A stretch of 16,908 nucleotides of DNA from Desulfobacterales bacterium (GTDB taxonomy: Bacteria > Desulfobacterota > Desulfobacteria > Desulfobacterales > Desulfobacteraceae), in NCBI GenBank assembly GCA_022361535.1, contig JAKSAU010001075.1:1-16908 (forward strand), in the 5' to 3' direction. A program made the translations under genes and the position numbers. Within the stretch, counting starts at the first letter, position 1. Every line of letters begins with the position of its first letter. Shown piece by piece: positions 8,840-15,551 of the stretch. The notes beneath the pieces are model-generated. The model searched no databases, was not told the DNA's origin, and was given only the letters and a program-made list of their open reading frames with translations.

Positions 8840-9652
8840 TTAGCTGAAAAAGCCCTTTGCATGGGTATGAACATGGTCTCCGATACGGATGATTCTCTCT
8901 TTTTCTTCGGAAGAAAGCGGTCCCTTATCCAGGGCTGTGAGAGCATGATCCATTTCGCTTTCATTTTTAGGACCGCATAGGCATACATCTACTTTTGGCT
9001 GTGAAAGTGAAAACCTGTAACAGTCTGATGCCTCAAGAGGCATTTCGCCCTGGGGCATATGTTTGGATTGAAGCAGATGCCCCCAGCGTGTGGCCGTATA
9101 GGAAACAACACCGGGTCGGGATTCCTCGTTAAAGGCTGGGAAACACTCGCTCTCTGCACCGCGATGGGCAGGGTTGTAACGGATTTGGAACAGATCAAAC
9201 CGGGGATCTTCAGCAAGTTGGGCAAACAGTTTCCTGTTATGGCCGGATAACCCTATGAATCGTGCAAGTCCCTTATCTTTCATCTTCATGGCAAACTCCA
9301 TAAGACGGCCGGAAGGTTTGCTGTTATGCCATCCCAGCATAAGGATGTCTGCATGGTCCAGTTTCATGGCTGACAGGGTCCGTTTAAACAAGAATTCTGT
9401 CAGCATTCCAAACCTGGCATAGGTCTGAACGGCAATGACCATTTTATCCCGATGGCCTTGGGTGACAAGGTTGCGAACCGCCTGCTTCATATAGGAGCGT
9501 TTACGGCCTGAGCCGGAGTAAAAATAGTTGCATCCCCGCTCAAAGGCCTTTTCATAAGACTGGGCAGGGGCACCATAACTTCCGGCAAGTCCAAGGCGAC
9601 CAACATGTAATCCGGTTCGTCCCAGTGTGGTGGTTGTAAAATCGGGCGCCAT
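8840..9652 (-). CDS. Aldo/keto reductase-fold protein lacking the catalytic tetrad
   Basis: This 270-residue protein keeps AKR landmarks: TTTLGRTGLHVGRLGLAG at the start, ADILMLGWHN on a central strand, GLARFIGLSGHN, and a C-terminal LCGPKNESEM region that matches the cofactor phosphate-binding segment. The catalytic Asp-Tyr-Lys-His set does not appear. NFFDTA is replaced by NYFYSG (Tyr45 for Asp), the Tyr segment is shortened, Lys becomes Gln76 in MVIAVQTYA, and His becomes Gly107 in LMLGWHN. A standard hydride-transfer reductase is therefore unlikely. It may bind nucleotide or ligand, or catalyse something else. The start follows AGGAGGAAAACC, a strong ribosome site. It sits 29 bp after the GNAT gene and 46 bp before the kinase/PLP fusion, consistent with one transcript. 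Confidence 0.85.
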   Translation of the reverse strand: MAPDFTTTTLGRTGLHVGRLGLAGSYGAPAQSYEKAFERGCNYFYSGSGRKRSYMKQAVRNLVTQGHRDKMVIAVQTYARFGMLTEFLFKRTLSAMKLDHADILMLGWHNSKPSGRLMEFAMKMKDKGLARFIGLSGHNRKLFAQLAEDPRFDLFQIRYNPAHRGAESECFPAFNEESRPGVVSYTATRWGHLLQSKHMPQGEMPLEASDCYRFSLSQPKVDVCLCGPKNESEMDHALTALDKGPLSSEEKERIIRIGDHVHTHAKGFFS

Positions 9653-9681
9653 GGTTTTCCTCCTGATATGGTTACGGGTCT

Positions 9682-10950
9682 TTAGAACCTTTCGTATATC
9701 CAGGATCGTGATGATGGAAATAGCACATCAATCAACAATCCAGCTTCATCCGGCTCAACAGCCGGTTTAAACCTTAAGTATTGGTTGGCCGGAAAAATGT
9801 CCGGCCGGCATGCCTGAAGGTCGTTCCAATTCCTATAGCCCAGTACCAGGGCCGGGAAAAGGTCTTTGGGGATACAGAAAACTTTTTTTGTTTCATCTTC
9901 TTGTCCCGAGGCAATGGAGATCTTACCATGATTAAATTCCAGGTCAATGGATTCGGTATAAAGGTTCAGTTGAAGTTGCCCGCTGAATCCTTTGAACATG
10001 CTTTGGGCCAATCGCTTTTCAAGTATTGGGGTGATTCGCTGCAAAAAGGCAGTTTGATCAGGAATCTTCACCTGCCAGGCGTAAGGCCTTGTCTGGGTTG
10101 CACCTAAAGAAATTGCCATTTGAGCAGCAGGGGATTGCGGGTGAAGATTTACCCTGATATGGGGTTTGCCTTTTTCAATGGCTTGGGTTTTTAAAAACTG
10201 GACCAGGGAAACAAATCCATCGTGACTGATATCGTGGCTGACCTCACTTAGAATTAAGCCGTGTCCAAATCCCTGGAAGGGTACTCTTGCATAAAATACA
10301 GGCGTGCTTTCAGTTTCCATGATCCAGAAATCTGCGCCGTATTCAGTATCCCGGCTGTGGGTGAGTAGGTATTCCCAAGCTTTTGAATCTCTTGAAACAC
10401 AAAAGGTGTTTGCTTGTCTGTAGTGTTTATCCTGGTTCATGAGAAAATCAATATCTTCAAGGCCTGCCCGCCTGAAGCTGAATGATTCAAACGTGTTTGC
10501 TTCCGGTATTAAAGCCAAAGGAAGGTCAATATGACTTTCAAACTCAATGGCGTAATGATATCCAAGATTATGGTAAAACCCGGGTATGCCTTGGATAATG
10601 CTCAAATCATACTTGTCTTCTTTAAGGCGGCTGAAAAATTCCTGGTTCAGTTTTTTCATCAATCCTTTGCCACGGTGGTCTTGCCTAGTGCCAACAAGCC
10701 CCATTTCCGCAACTTTTAGTTGGATACCGTCCATTTCCCAGGTCCAGGGAATCAGTGCAAATACTGCAACAGGGTCACAGGTTTCAGGATCGCACATGGT
10801 AAACCAGTTGGAATCATCCATGCCTGGCAGATGGTGCATAAAGGTATGTGCAAGATCGCCAACTTTTTCCGGTTTGAATACCTGGTTAAGAAGGGTGCAT
10901 ATGTTTTCACGGTCTTTCGTGGTTTCCGGGTGTTTAAAAATATATGTCAT
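9682..10950 (-). CDS. Eis-like GNAT N-acetyltransferase
   Basis: This 422-residue protein has a GNAT acetyl-CoA site in VGTRQDHRGKGLMKKLN (residues 86-102, R/QxxGxG type). Its length and layout resemble Eis-family enzymes: a first GNAT domain (about 1-150), a second GNAT-like middle part, and a sterol-carrier-like C-terminal domain (about 320-422) with LVLGYRNWNDLQ and a terminal LFPSSRSWIYERF. Eis-type enzymes acetylate amines, including aminoglycosides and polyamines. The substrate here is unknown. No signal peptide or membrane helix is seen. The start follows TTAGGACGACAATA, a moderate ribosome site. It lies 109 bp after the MerR-methyltransferase gene, with no terminator visible in the gap, and 29 bp before the AKR-like gene, so cotranscription is likely. 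Confidence 0.8.
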   Translation of the reverse strand: MTYIFKHPETTKDRENICTLLNQVFKPEKVGDLAHTFMHHLPGMDDSNWFTMCDPETCDPVAVFALIPWTWEMDGIQLKVAEMGLVGTRQDHRGKGLMKKLNQEFFSRLKEDKYDLSIIQGIPGFYHNLGYHYAIEFESHIDLPLALIPEANTFESFSFRRAGLEDIDFLMNQDKHYRQANTFCVSRDSKAWEYLLTHSRDTEYGADFWIMETESTPVFYARVPFQGFGHGLILSEVSHDISHDGFVSLVQFLKTQAIEKGKPHIRVNLHPQSPAAQMAISLGATQTRPYAWQVKIPDQTAFLQRITPILEKRLAQSMFKGFSGQLQLNLYTESIDLEFNHGKISIASGQEDETKKVFCIPKDLFPALVLGYRNWNDLQACRPDIFPANQYLRFKPAVEPDEAGLLIDVLFPSSRSWIYERF

Positions 10951-11059
10951 TATTGTCGTCCTAAATTTTAATTTGTATCAGATACATGTCGTGATTTTTC
11001 AAAGCGGTATAGTTTTGACTGCAACTTAAACTTTTTAAAGATTTTTGTAATCGCTTGAA

Positions 11060-12277
11060 TCAGGGAACCGGTTTAAGTATGAGGCACAGGTATCCATAGT
11101 CTTTGCCGTGGGTTCTTCCGATTCGAATTTCCCTGGTTAAGTTTTCGTAGGCCCGTGTCATGCCTGTGGTGGAAACAGCTTGTTCGATACACGCTTCCAT
11201 ATCGTTGTAAAAAATCAGCCAGTCCTGATGAGGCAAGGTAAATTCACTTACAATATCGTACCCTAACTTCCGGGCCTCATGCTTTCTGGTTGCAGCATCT
11301 GTCATGGATGGATATTCAATTGCAAAATAATCCGTGCATTCGGGATGGGCCGAATCCGTTAACCATACAGCATCGGAGATAAAAAGATGTCCATCCGGTT
11401 TGATAAGGGGCTTCCATTTTGCCAATGCCTTTTTAAATCCCATGAAATAAGCACTGCCTTCGGACCAGACAAGATCAAACTGCCGGCCGCGAAAGTCCAT
11501 ATCCATCATACTCATGTTTCTGAGGTCAATTCTGTCAGCAAGGCCTTTTTGTTCTGCCTGTGCTGCCAAATGATCCAGAAACGGCTGATGGTTATCAATG
11601 GCCGTTATCTTTGCATTGCAGTTGTCTGCAAGTATTAGGCAGGACTGGCCTTTTCCACAGCCGATTTCAAGGATGGATTCAATTTTCTCATTTTGGGGAA
11701 CAGCATTAAAAGCGTGCAGGGTTGAAGCAGGGCTCCCCGGCCCCTGGCGCTGCATTTGTTCAAATACCAGAAAAAAGTTTTTCATATAATCTTGTGATTT
11801 GTCTATGTTCCGGCTCACCCAGCGGATATATATTTGATCTTTTTCATCAAAACCCAACTTGGTCAGCCACTCGGCATGGGCCTCTCCGGCAATTTTTTCA
11901 AGTTCGGCATGCCATCGTCCGGCTGGGTTCCAGTCTGAGTTATCTTCCGGCACTGACCCTGTTGTCAAAGCCAATAGGGACTTTACAATTTCCTTGGCCA
12001 TCATTTTTTCACGAATGTCCGCCTGAAGTGATTGATATCTGGACAGTATTAACTGTGGATCAAGGCTGCCCTGCATAATCTTGTGCGCCTCTGATAGTTT
12101 AAAGCCAGCCTTTTTGAGCTGGCGGATCAGAACCAGGGCATGCAGATCTTGTTGAGAGTATTCCCGGTATCCGTTTTCAGGATTCCGGGCAGGGGAAATG
12201 ATCCCTATTCTTTCATAATAGAGCAGGGTGGACCTGGCGATACCAACCAGGTCACAGGCCTTTGCAATTGACACCAT
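11060..12277 (-). CDS. MerR-family regulator fused to a SAM-dependent methyltransferase
   Basis: This 405-residue protein has an N-terminal MerR winged helix (residues 1 to about 70) with IAKACDLVGIARSTLLYYER, GIISPARNPENGYREYS and LVLIRQLKKAGFKLSEA. A helical linker follows, then a class I methyltransferase from about 185 onward, with motif I in ILEIGCGKG (202-210) and an acidic residue in the AIDNH segment near 228. In normal MerR activators the C-terminal part senses the inducer. Here the methyltransferase may sense, or may modify, the substrate of the neighbouring enzymes. The start ATG follows GAGGAACACGC. The promoter at 12319-12349 has the long spacer typical of MerR targets, so autoregulation is likely. 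It probably leads the cluster that continues with the GNAT, AKR-like and kinase/PLP genes. Confidence 0.9.
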   Translation of the reverse strand: MVSIAKACDLVGIARSTLLYYERIGIISPARNPENGYREYSQQDLHALVLIRQLKKAGFKLSEAHKIMQGSLDPQLILSRYQSLQADIREKMMAKEIVKSLLALTTGSVPEDNSDWNPAGRWHAELEKIAGEAHAEWLTKLGFDEKDQIYIRWVSRNIDKSQDYMKNFFLVFEQMQRQGPGSPASTLHAFNAVPQNEKIESILEIGCGKGQSCLILADNCNAKITAIDNHQPFLDHLAAQAEQKGLADRIDLRNMSMMDMDFRGRQFDLVWSEGSAYFMGFKKALAKWKPLIKPDGHLFISDAVWLTDSAHPECTDYFAIEYPSMTDAATRKHEARKLGYDIVSEFTLPHQDWLIFYNDMEACIEQAVSTTGMTRAYENLTREIRIGRTHGKDYGYLCLILKPVP

Positions 12278-12318
12278 GCGTGTTCCTCAATTCTCTCTAA
12301 TCGTTAATTTACGCGGGA

Positions 12319-12349
12319 AACATAAAGTATGAACCCTTAGACAGGTCAA
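12319..12349 (-). promoter_or_regulatory. MerR-type promoter with 19-bp spacer before the MerR-methyltransferase gene
   Basis: On the minus strand TTGACC (12349-12344) and TATGTT (12324-12319) are separated by 19 bp. This over-long spacing is the hallmark of promoters that MerR proteins activate by twisting DNA. The spacer TGTCTAAGGGTTCATACTT has only weak dyad symmetry (ACC...GGT), so the exact operator is uncertain. The start codon lies about 42 bp downstream. Confidence 0.6.
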
Positions 12350-12384
12350 GCCTTTTTTGTTTTTGTGCAATCATAAAATCCTGG

Positions 12385-13239
12385 CTATGTATTCAAGCGA
12401 TGGGTCGGATTTTTATTTTCACAAGGTACCTTTGTCTGGCAAAGCCCGCAGCTGTTTACCTTAATCCCAAGCTGCTCCTTTTCAACGTGGGCGGCTGTGA
12501 CTTGCCTGATATACGCTTTGCACTTTACTTTATCATGGCCGTCATTGGAAATCGCATCAGCAGGACAGCGTTTGATACAAACGCCACATTTGCCTGTAGC
12601 AGCATACAGGCACCATTGATTGTGGCTGGTATACTCCCGGGGCGTCGGGTTGATTTGTCGTTTTATTATAACCGAACCTGCCCGAATGGCTTTCCCGGCC
12701 CTGGTGATCAACCCATCGGATAAGCCAAATGTGCCAAGGCCGCATACATGGGCTGTATGCCGCTCAGACCAGGAGGATGCAAATCCGTATTTATCTGACA
12801 TGGCTTTTGTCCAATCCGGCAGCAATACAGGGGCACAGGCTTTAACCCCGTGCTTGGCAAAAACCTCCACAACATGCCGTCTTAGACTTTCATTGACCTG
12901 TTCTCCATAAAAACGGGCACAACTCCATTCTTTGCTCGGCAGTTCAGTTTCCTGCCTGTTGGCTTTTTTTGTGTGTGCTGTCTGGGGCAGTATCCAGGAA
13001 ATGACGCTCAACTCTTGGGCCTGAACTGTTTCATTTGGGAATGCCGCCATGAATGCCTGATCCGGCGTCCAGTAGAAATCAGGGCCGATGTCCGTTTTTA
13101 TAAAGGAGAACAACGGATCATCTCCTTTGGCACAACCAACTTGCGCCTTGTCAAACGCCCGCAGATCAGATTCCGGCATTATGGAGTTGTTGTGGAGATC
13201 GTCCAGCCAATTGTTTATCCAATTTGAGATCTGGTCCAT
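12385..13239 (-). CDS. QueG-like double [4Fe-4S] protein (epoxyqueuosine reductase family relative)
   Basis: This 284-residue protein has the C-terminal half typical of QueG-like proteins: HVCGLGTFGLSDGLIT (residues 164-179), then a ferredoxin-like region with C210, C218, C221 and C225 in CGVCIKRCPADAI, C240, and a second set C264, C267 and C273 in SCGLCQTKVPC. That gives ligands for two [4Fe-4S] clusters. QueG reduces epoxyqueuosine using cobalamin, but this protein is shorter and its N-terminal half differs, so another corrinoid- or redox-linked role is possible. It is probably cytoplasmic. The start follows AAGGGGG. It has its own likely promoter at 13293-13321. The MerR-methyltransferase promoter begins about 35 bp after its stop, on the same strand. 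Confidence 0.78.
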   Translation of the reverse strand: MDQISNWINNWLDDLHNNSIMPESDLRAFDKAQVGCAKGDDPLFSFIKTDIGPDFYWTPDQAFMAAFPNETVQAQELSVISWILPQTAHTKKANRQETELPSKEWSCARFYGEQVNESLRRHVVEVFAKHGVKACAPVLLPDWTKAMSDKYGFASSWSERHTAHVCGLGTFGLSDGLITRAGKAIRAGSVIIKRQINPTPREYTSHNQWCLYAATGKCGVCIKRCPADAISNDGHDKVKCKAYIRQVTAAHVEKEQLGIKVNSCGLCQTKVPCENKNPTHRLNT

Positions 13240-13292
13240 GTACCCCCTTGAAATGTATCTTTATATTGTCAGTACAAAACACCATATTCGGA

Positions 13293-13321
13293 GTATTAGC
13301 AGCCTGCTTGGTACATGTAAA
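13293..13321 (-). promoter_or_regulatory. Candidate sigma70-type promoter for the QueG-like gene
   Basis: On the minus strand TTTACA (13321-13316) and TAATAC (13298-13293) are separated by 17 bp, placing a start site roughly 45 nt before the ATG at 13239. The -10 match is imperfect. Confidence 0.4.
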
Positions 13322-13489
13322 CACTTCTTTAATTCAATTCCACTTTGAGTTGAAACACTGCATTGCTTTTGATCTATCATTGATTTCGGTATGAACGATG
13401 ATGATGAATTTATAGATACTATTTATATTTTTTGATCAGTGCTTTTTTTACAATTTAGTAAAAAGTAAAATCCGGGTATTAAAAAAGTA

Positions 13490-13519
13490 TTGTTTAAATT
13501 TTGTAATTTAGAGTATGAA
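13490..13519 (+). promoter_or_regulatory. Weak candidate promoter for the membrane-protein gene
   Basis: TTGTTT (13490-13495) and TATGAA (13514-13519) are 18 bp apart in an AT-rich stretch upstream of the GTG at 13598. The rest of the 358-bp divergent gap 13240-13597 shows nothing recognisable beyond the opposing promoter at 13293-13321. Confidence 0.3.
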
Positions 13520-13597
13520 AACTGTAAATAGCCGGTTGAAGTCTGATTTGAATCACTGCGCTCCACTTGGATTCATAGAAATGGTTGGGAGGTTAAA

Positions 13598-14386
13598 GTG
13601 AATAATGGTGTGCATCGCCATGTACAGGAGGTAATGCTCAATAAACTGATATTTCTTTTTGGTGTTTTTACACTCCCTGTGCTTTGTGTCTCCTTAATTA
13701 GATTTTTCAGTATTGGATGGAAACCTGTATTTAGTGTGCATATTGCTGCTTCTACCTTTTTCCTATTAATTGCCATTTCCCGTAAATCCATTTTATATCA
13801 CGTAAAGGTAACTGCCGTTATTGCACTCTTTTTTGTGCTTGCAATATCATCCGCTTTAAACCTTGGGATGTCAGGGTTCTTAGTAGGCTTTTTAATGCTT
13901 TGTGTTTTTCTTGCAATCGTTTTCGGCGGAAAAAAGCCTGCCTTTGTTGTTTATTTATGCGCTGCAGTCATTATTTTTGTGATTGGAATTCTCAATGTTA
14001 AGGGGATTATCATCCCAAAGACAGATATTGAAACGTATAGAACCTTTTTTTCTTCCTGGGTGACAACTCTTATTGGCTTTACATTTATTACGGGGATATC
14101 AACTTTGATTGTAGGAGAAATAGGCCATTTGCTTGCCAGTAAAATTGAAGAATTGAACCGGGTGAACCATGAACTTCAAAAAGCCAATGACGAAATTAAA
14201 ATATTGAGTGGAATGCTTCCGATATGTTCATACTGCAAAAAAGTCAAAGATGATAAAGGATACTGGAATCAAATAGAGGAATATATATCAAGTCATTCAG
14301 AAGCAATATTCAGCCATAGTATCTGCAATACCTGTGCAAAAAAATACTATTCAGATTTCGATTTATATGAAGATTCAGAAGAATAA
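13598..14386 (+). CDS. Six-helix inner-membrane protein with C-terminal Cys4 tail
   Basis: This 262-residue protein has six hydrophobic segments (about 16-38, 43-61, 68-88, 92-110, 115-133 and 152-173), a short helical linker rich in E, N and K (about 180-202), and a C-terminal tail LSGMLPICSYCKK...YWNQIEEYI...HSICNTCAKKYY. The tail has CxxC pairs at 210/213 and 243/246, which could bind a metal. I recall very similar tails at the ends of PAS and response-regulator proteins in deltaproteobacteria, but their function is not established. No kinase, cyclase or DNA-binding domain is present, so the membrane part is presumably a sensor. The GTG start is chosen because GGGAGG stands 6-7 nt before it. 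The ATG at 13634 also has AGGAGG, but too close. Confidence 0.72.
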   Translation: MNNGVHRHVQEVMLNKLIFLFGVFTLPVLCVSLIRFFSIGWKPVFSVHIAASTFFLLIAISRKSILYHVKVTAVIALFFVLAISSALNLGMSGFLVGFLMLCVFLAIVFGGKKPAFVVYLCAAVIIFVIGILNVKGIIIPKTDIETYRTFFSSWVTTLIGFTFITGISTLIVGEIGHLLASKIEELNRVNHELQKANDEIKILSGMLPICSYCKKVKDDKGYWNQIEEYISSHSEAIFSHSICNTCAKKYYSDFDLYEDSEE

Positions 14387-14395
14387 GTTTTTACC

Positions 14396-14545
14396 TTAAT
14401 CTTCCCAGAATTGAAGAATCCGGTCTTTTACCTGGCAGCGAATGCCTATAACGTGTCGGGTATAGCCTGCCCGTTTTTGAGCAAGACGGTGTAAAGTGCC
14501 GTCTGATTTCAGTTCAATGGGTTCCCATATAAACTGTCGGCCCGT
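14396..14545 (-). pseudogene. C-terminal gene remnant, ~49 codons, cut off at palindrome copy B
   Basis: On the minus strand a clean frame reads FIWEPIELKSDGTLHRL, then AQKRAGYTRHVIGIRC, then QVKDRILQFWED and TAA (14398-14396). It has no ATG, GTG or TTG start. It is bounded upstream by TAA (14548-14546), which lies inside the arm of palindrome B. Its composition looks protein-like, but I do not recognise the family. The simplest reading is the end of a gene interrupted or eroded by the palindromic element. A chance open frame cannot be excluded. Confidence 0.35.
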
Positions 14546-14617
14546 TTATTCTAAGAAGCGGCTGCCGTATTTTTTACAAAAATACGGCTGATGCCGTCTT
14601 CTTAGAACAAACAGGCC
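14539..14617. repeat. 79-bp imperfect palindrome, copy B
   Basis: The outer arms GGCCCGTTTATTCTAAGAA (14539-14557) and TTCTTAGAACAAACAGGCC (14599-14617) pair with two G-U-compatible differences. The inner stem GCCGTATTTTT / AAAAATACGGC is perfect. The core and the right flank GCCTATGTGC match copy A at 6273-6352, while the outer arm sequence differs and still pairs. It occupies the 396-bp gap between the Cys4 membrane protein and the exported protein, which also holds a gene remnant and an insertion-end-like motif at 14743-14763. Confidence 0.88.
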
Positions 14618-14742
14618 TATGTGCTCAAACGGCAATGCCTTCATTTGAGTATGCTGCTGATAATTAACCTACCGGCATTATAAAAGAACATATTTCTGAG
14701 AGCTGATAGTCAGGTTTACAGGTTAAGGTTTTGAAAACCATG

Positions 14743-14763
14743 GCTATTTTTGAGATAGGTTCT
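14743..14763. repeat. Possible insertion-element end motif (copy 1)
   Basis: TTTTTGAGATAGGTT (14747-14761) recurs exactly at 16818-16832 in the same orientation, and a related inverted form lies at 16693-16708. The three similar sites flank the exported-protein and radical SAM genes. No transposase is seen. Confidence 0.35.
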
Positions 14764-14782
14764 ATATATTTGTGTATAGGGG

Positions 14783-15394
14783 TTATATCATTTTTAGAAT
14801 CTTTTTGGCCTGCTCCGTATAATCGATGTTGGAATCTAATTCTGCCGGAAACATTGTTTTCATATCCTTGGCAAGTTCTGCCTCTTTTTTTCTTGGAAAG
14901 GCCTTCCTATACGTTTTGACTGTATTCAAGGCATTCATAATCATTTTGTTTTCATCCGTTCCTGGCGTACAGTACTCTTGTTTCCGCCACAAGTCCCAAA
15001 CGGAAACGTCCAGCCGGTATTCCAAAAACTCCAGGGCGATGTTCTGCTTGGTTTCTGATTCAATTAATTCGGGAAGGGTTTCTTCTGTGAATATCAGTAT
15101 TTTTTCGCTTTCCTGGGTGGCATATAAAGACAACATAAAAACGTAGTCCTGAACTGATTCCGTGTTCCCGTTACGAAGAGAAGAAAGGGAATACACAAGT
15201 TCTTCAGTATCTTTAATTCGGAACTCCAGGATGTCACTTATTACTTTTTTAATTCGGGCTGAAGGGCTTGTTGGTTTGGAACCATTGACTGATCCGGTGT
15301 CTGCAGAGCAGTTAATGGACAGCCCGATCACCATACATGCAATGCAGATTACGAATAAAGATTGGGATTTTCTATAGTGTTGCTGCTTGTTCAT
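14783..15394 (-). CDS. Exported protein of unknown function
   Basis: This 203-residue protein begins with a basic stretch and a hydrophobic segment (MNKQQHYRKSQ, then SLFVICIACMVIGLSINCSA, residues 12-31), typical of a signal peptide. The Cys at 29 could suggest lipidation, but Asn at -1 does not fit a standard lipobox. The mature part is mainly charged and helical, with no motif I recognise, and ends in DYTEQAKKILKMI. It should act in the periplasm or at the membrane surface. The ribosome site is weak (GGACGACC, about 11 nt from the ATG). It is divergent from the radical SAM gene across a 157-bp gap and has no operon partner. Confidence 0.65.
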   Translation of the reverse strand: MNKQQHYRKSQSLFVICIACMVIGLSINCSADTGSVNGSKPTSPSARIKKVISDILEFRIKDTEELVYSLSSLRNGNTESVQDYVFMLSLYATQESEKILIFTEETLPELIESETKQNIALEFLEYRLDVSVWDLWRKQEYCTPGTDENKMIMNALNTVKTYRKAFPRKKEAELAKDMKTMFPAELDSNIDYTEQAKKILKMI

Positions 15395-15519
15395 TTTTTA
15401 TTGGTCGTCCATTCAATTTTTATTTTCCCTATTATTGACTTGCAAGGCATATACAAAAAAATGTGCGGACTCAAGGAAAATATAAATTACGCTGTTTTTG
15501 TGCTTTCAATATAAAGGTG

Positions 15520-15535
15520 CGGTTGCCTGAAACCG
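15520..15535 (+). other. Small hairpin in the leader of the radical SAM gene
   Basis: CGGTT (15520-15524) can pair with AACCG (15531-15535) around GCCTGA, 16 nt before the ATG at 15552. No convincing Shine-Dalgarno sequence lies between the two. The stem is short and may be incidental. Confidence 0.2.
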
Positions 15536-15551
15536 GCTGTTTGTTATATTG

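Noticed and set aside
13088..13348. Plus-strand frames opposite the QueG-like gene start
   Set aside because: They overlap a well-supported gene and its promoter region and have no motif or ribosome site.
14539..14617. Integron attC site
   Set aside because: The palindrome lacks the RYYYAAC and GTTRRRY core sites and no integrase or cassette array is present.
15435..15455. Promoter TTGACT...TATACA upstream of the radical SAM gene
   Set aside because: The spacing between the hexamers is only 9 bp, too short for sigma70.
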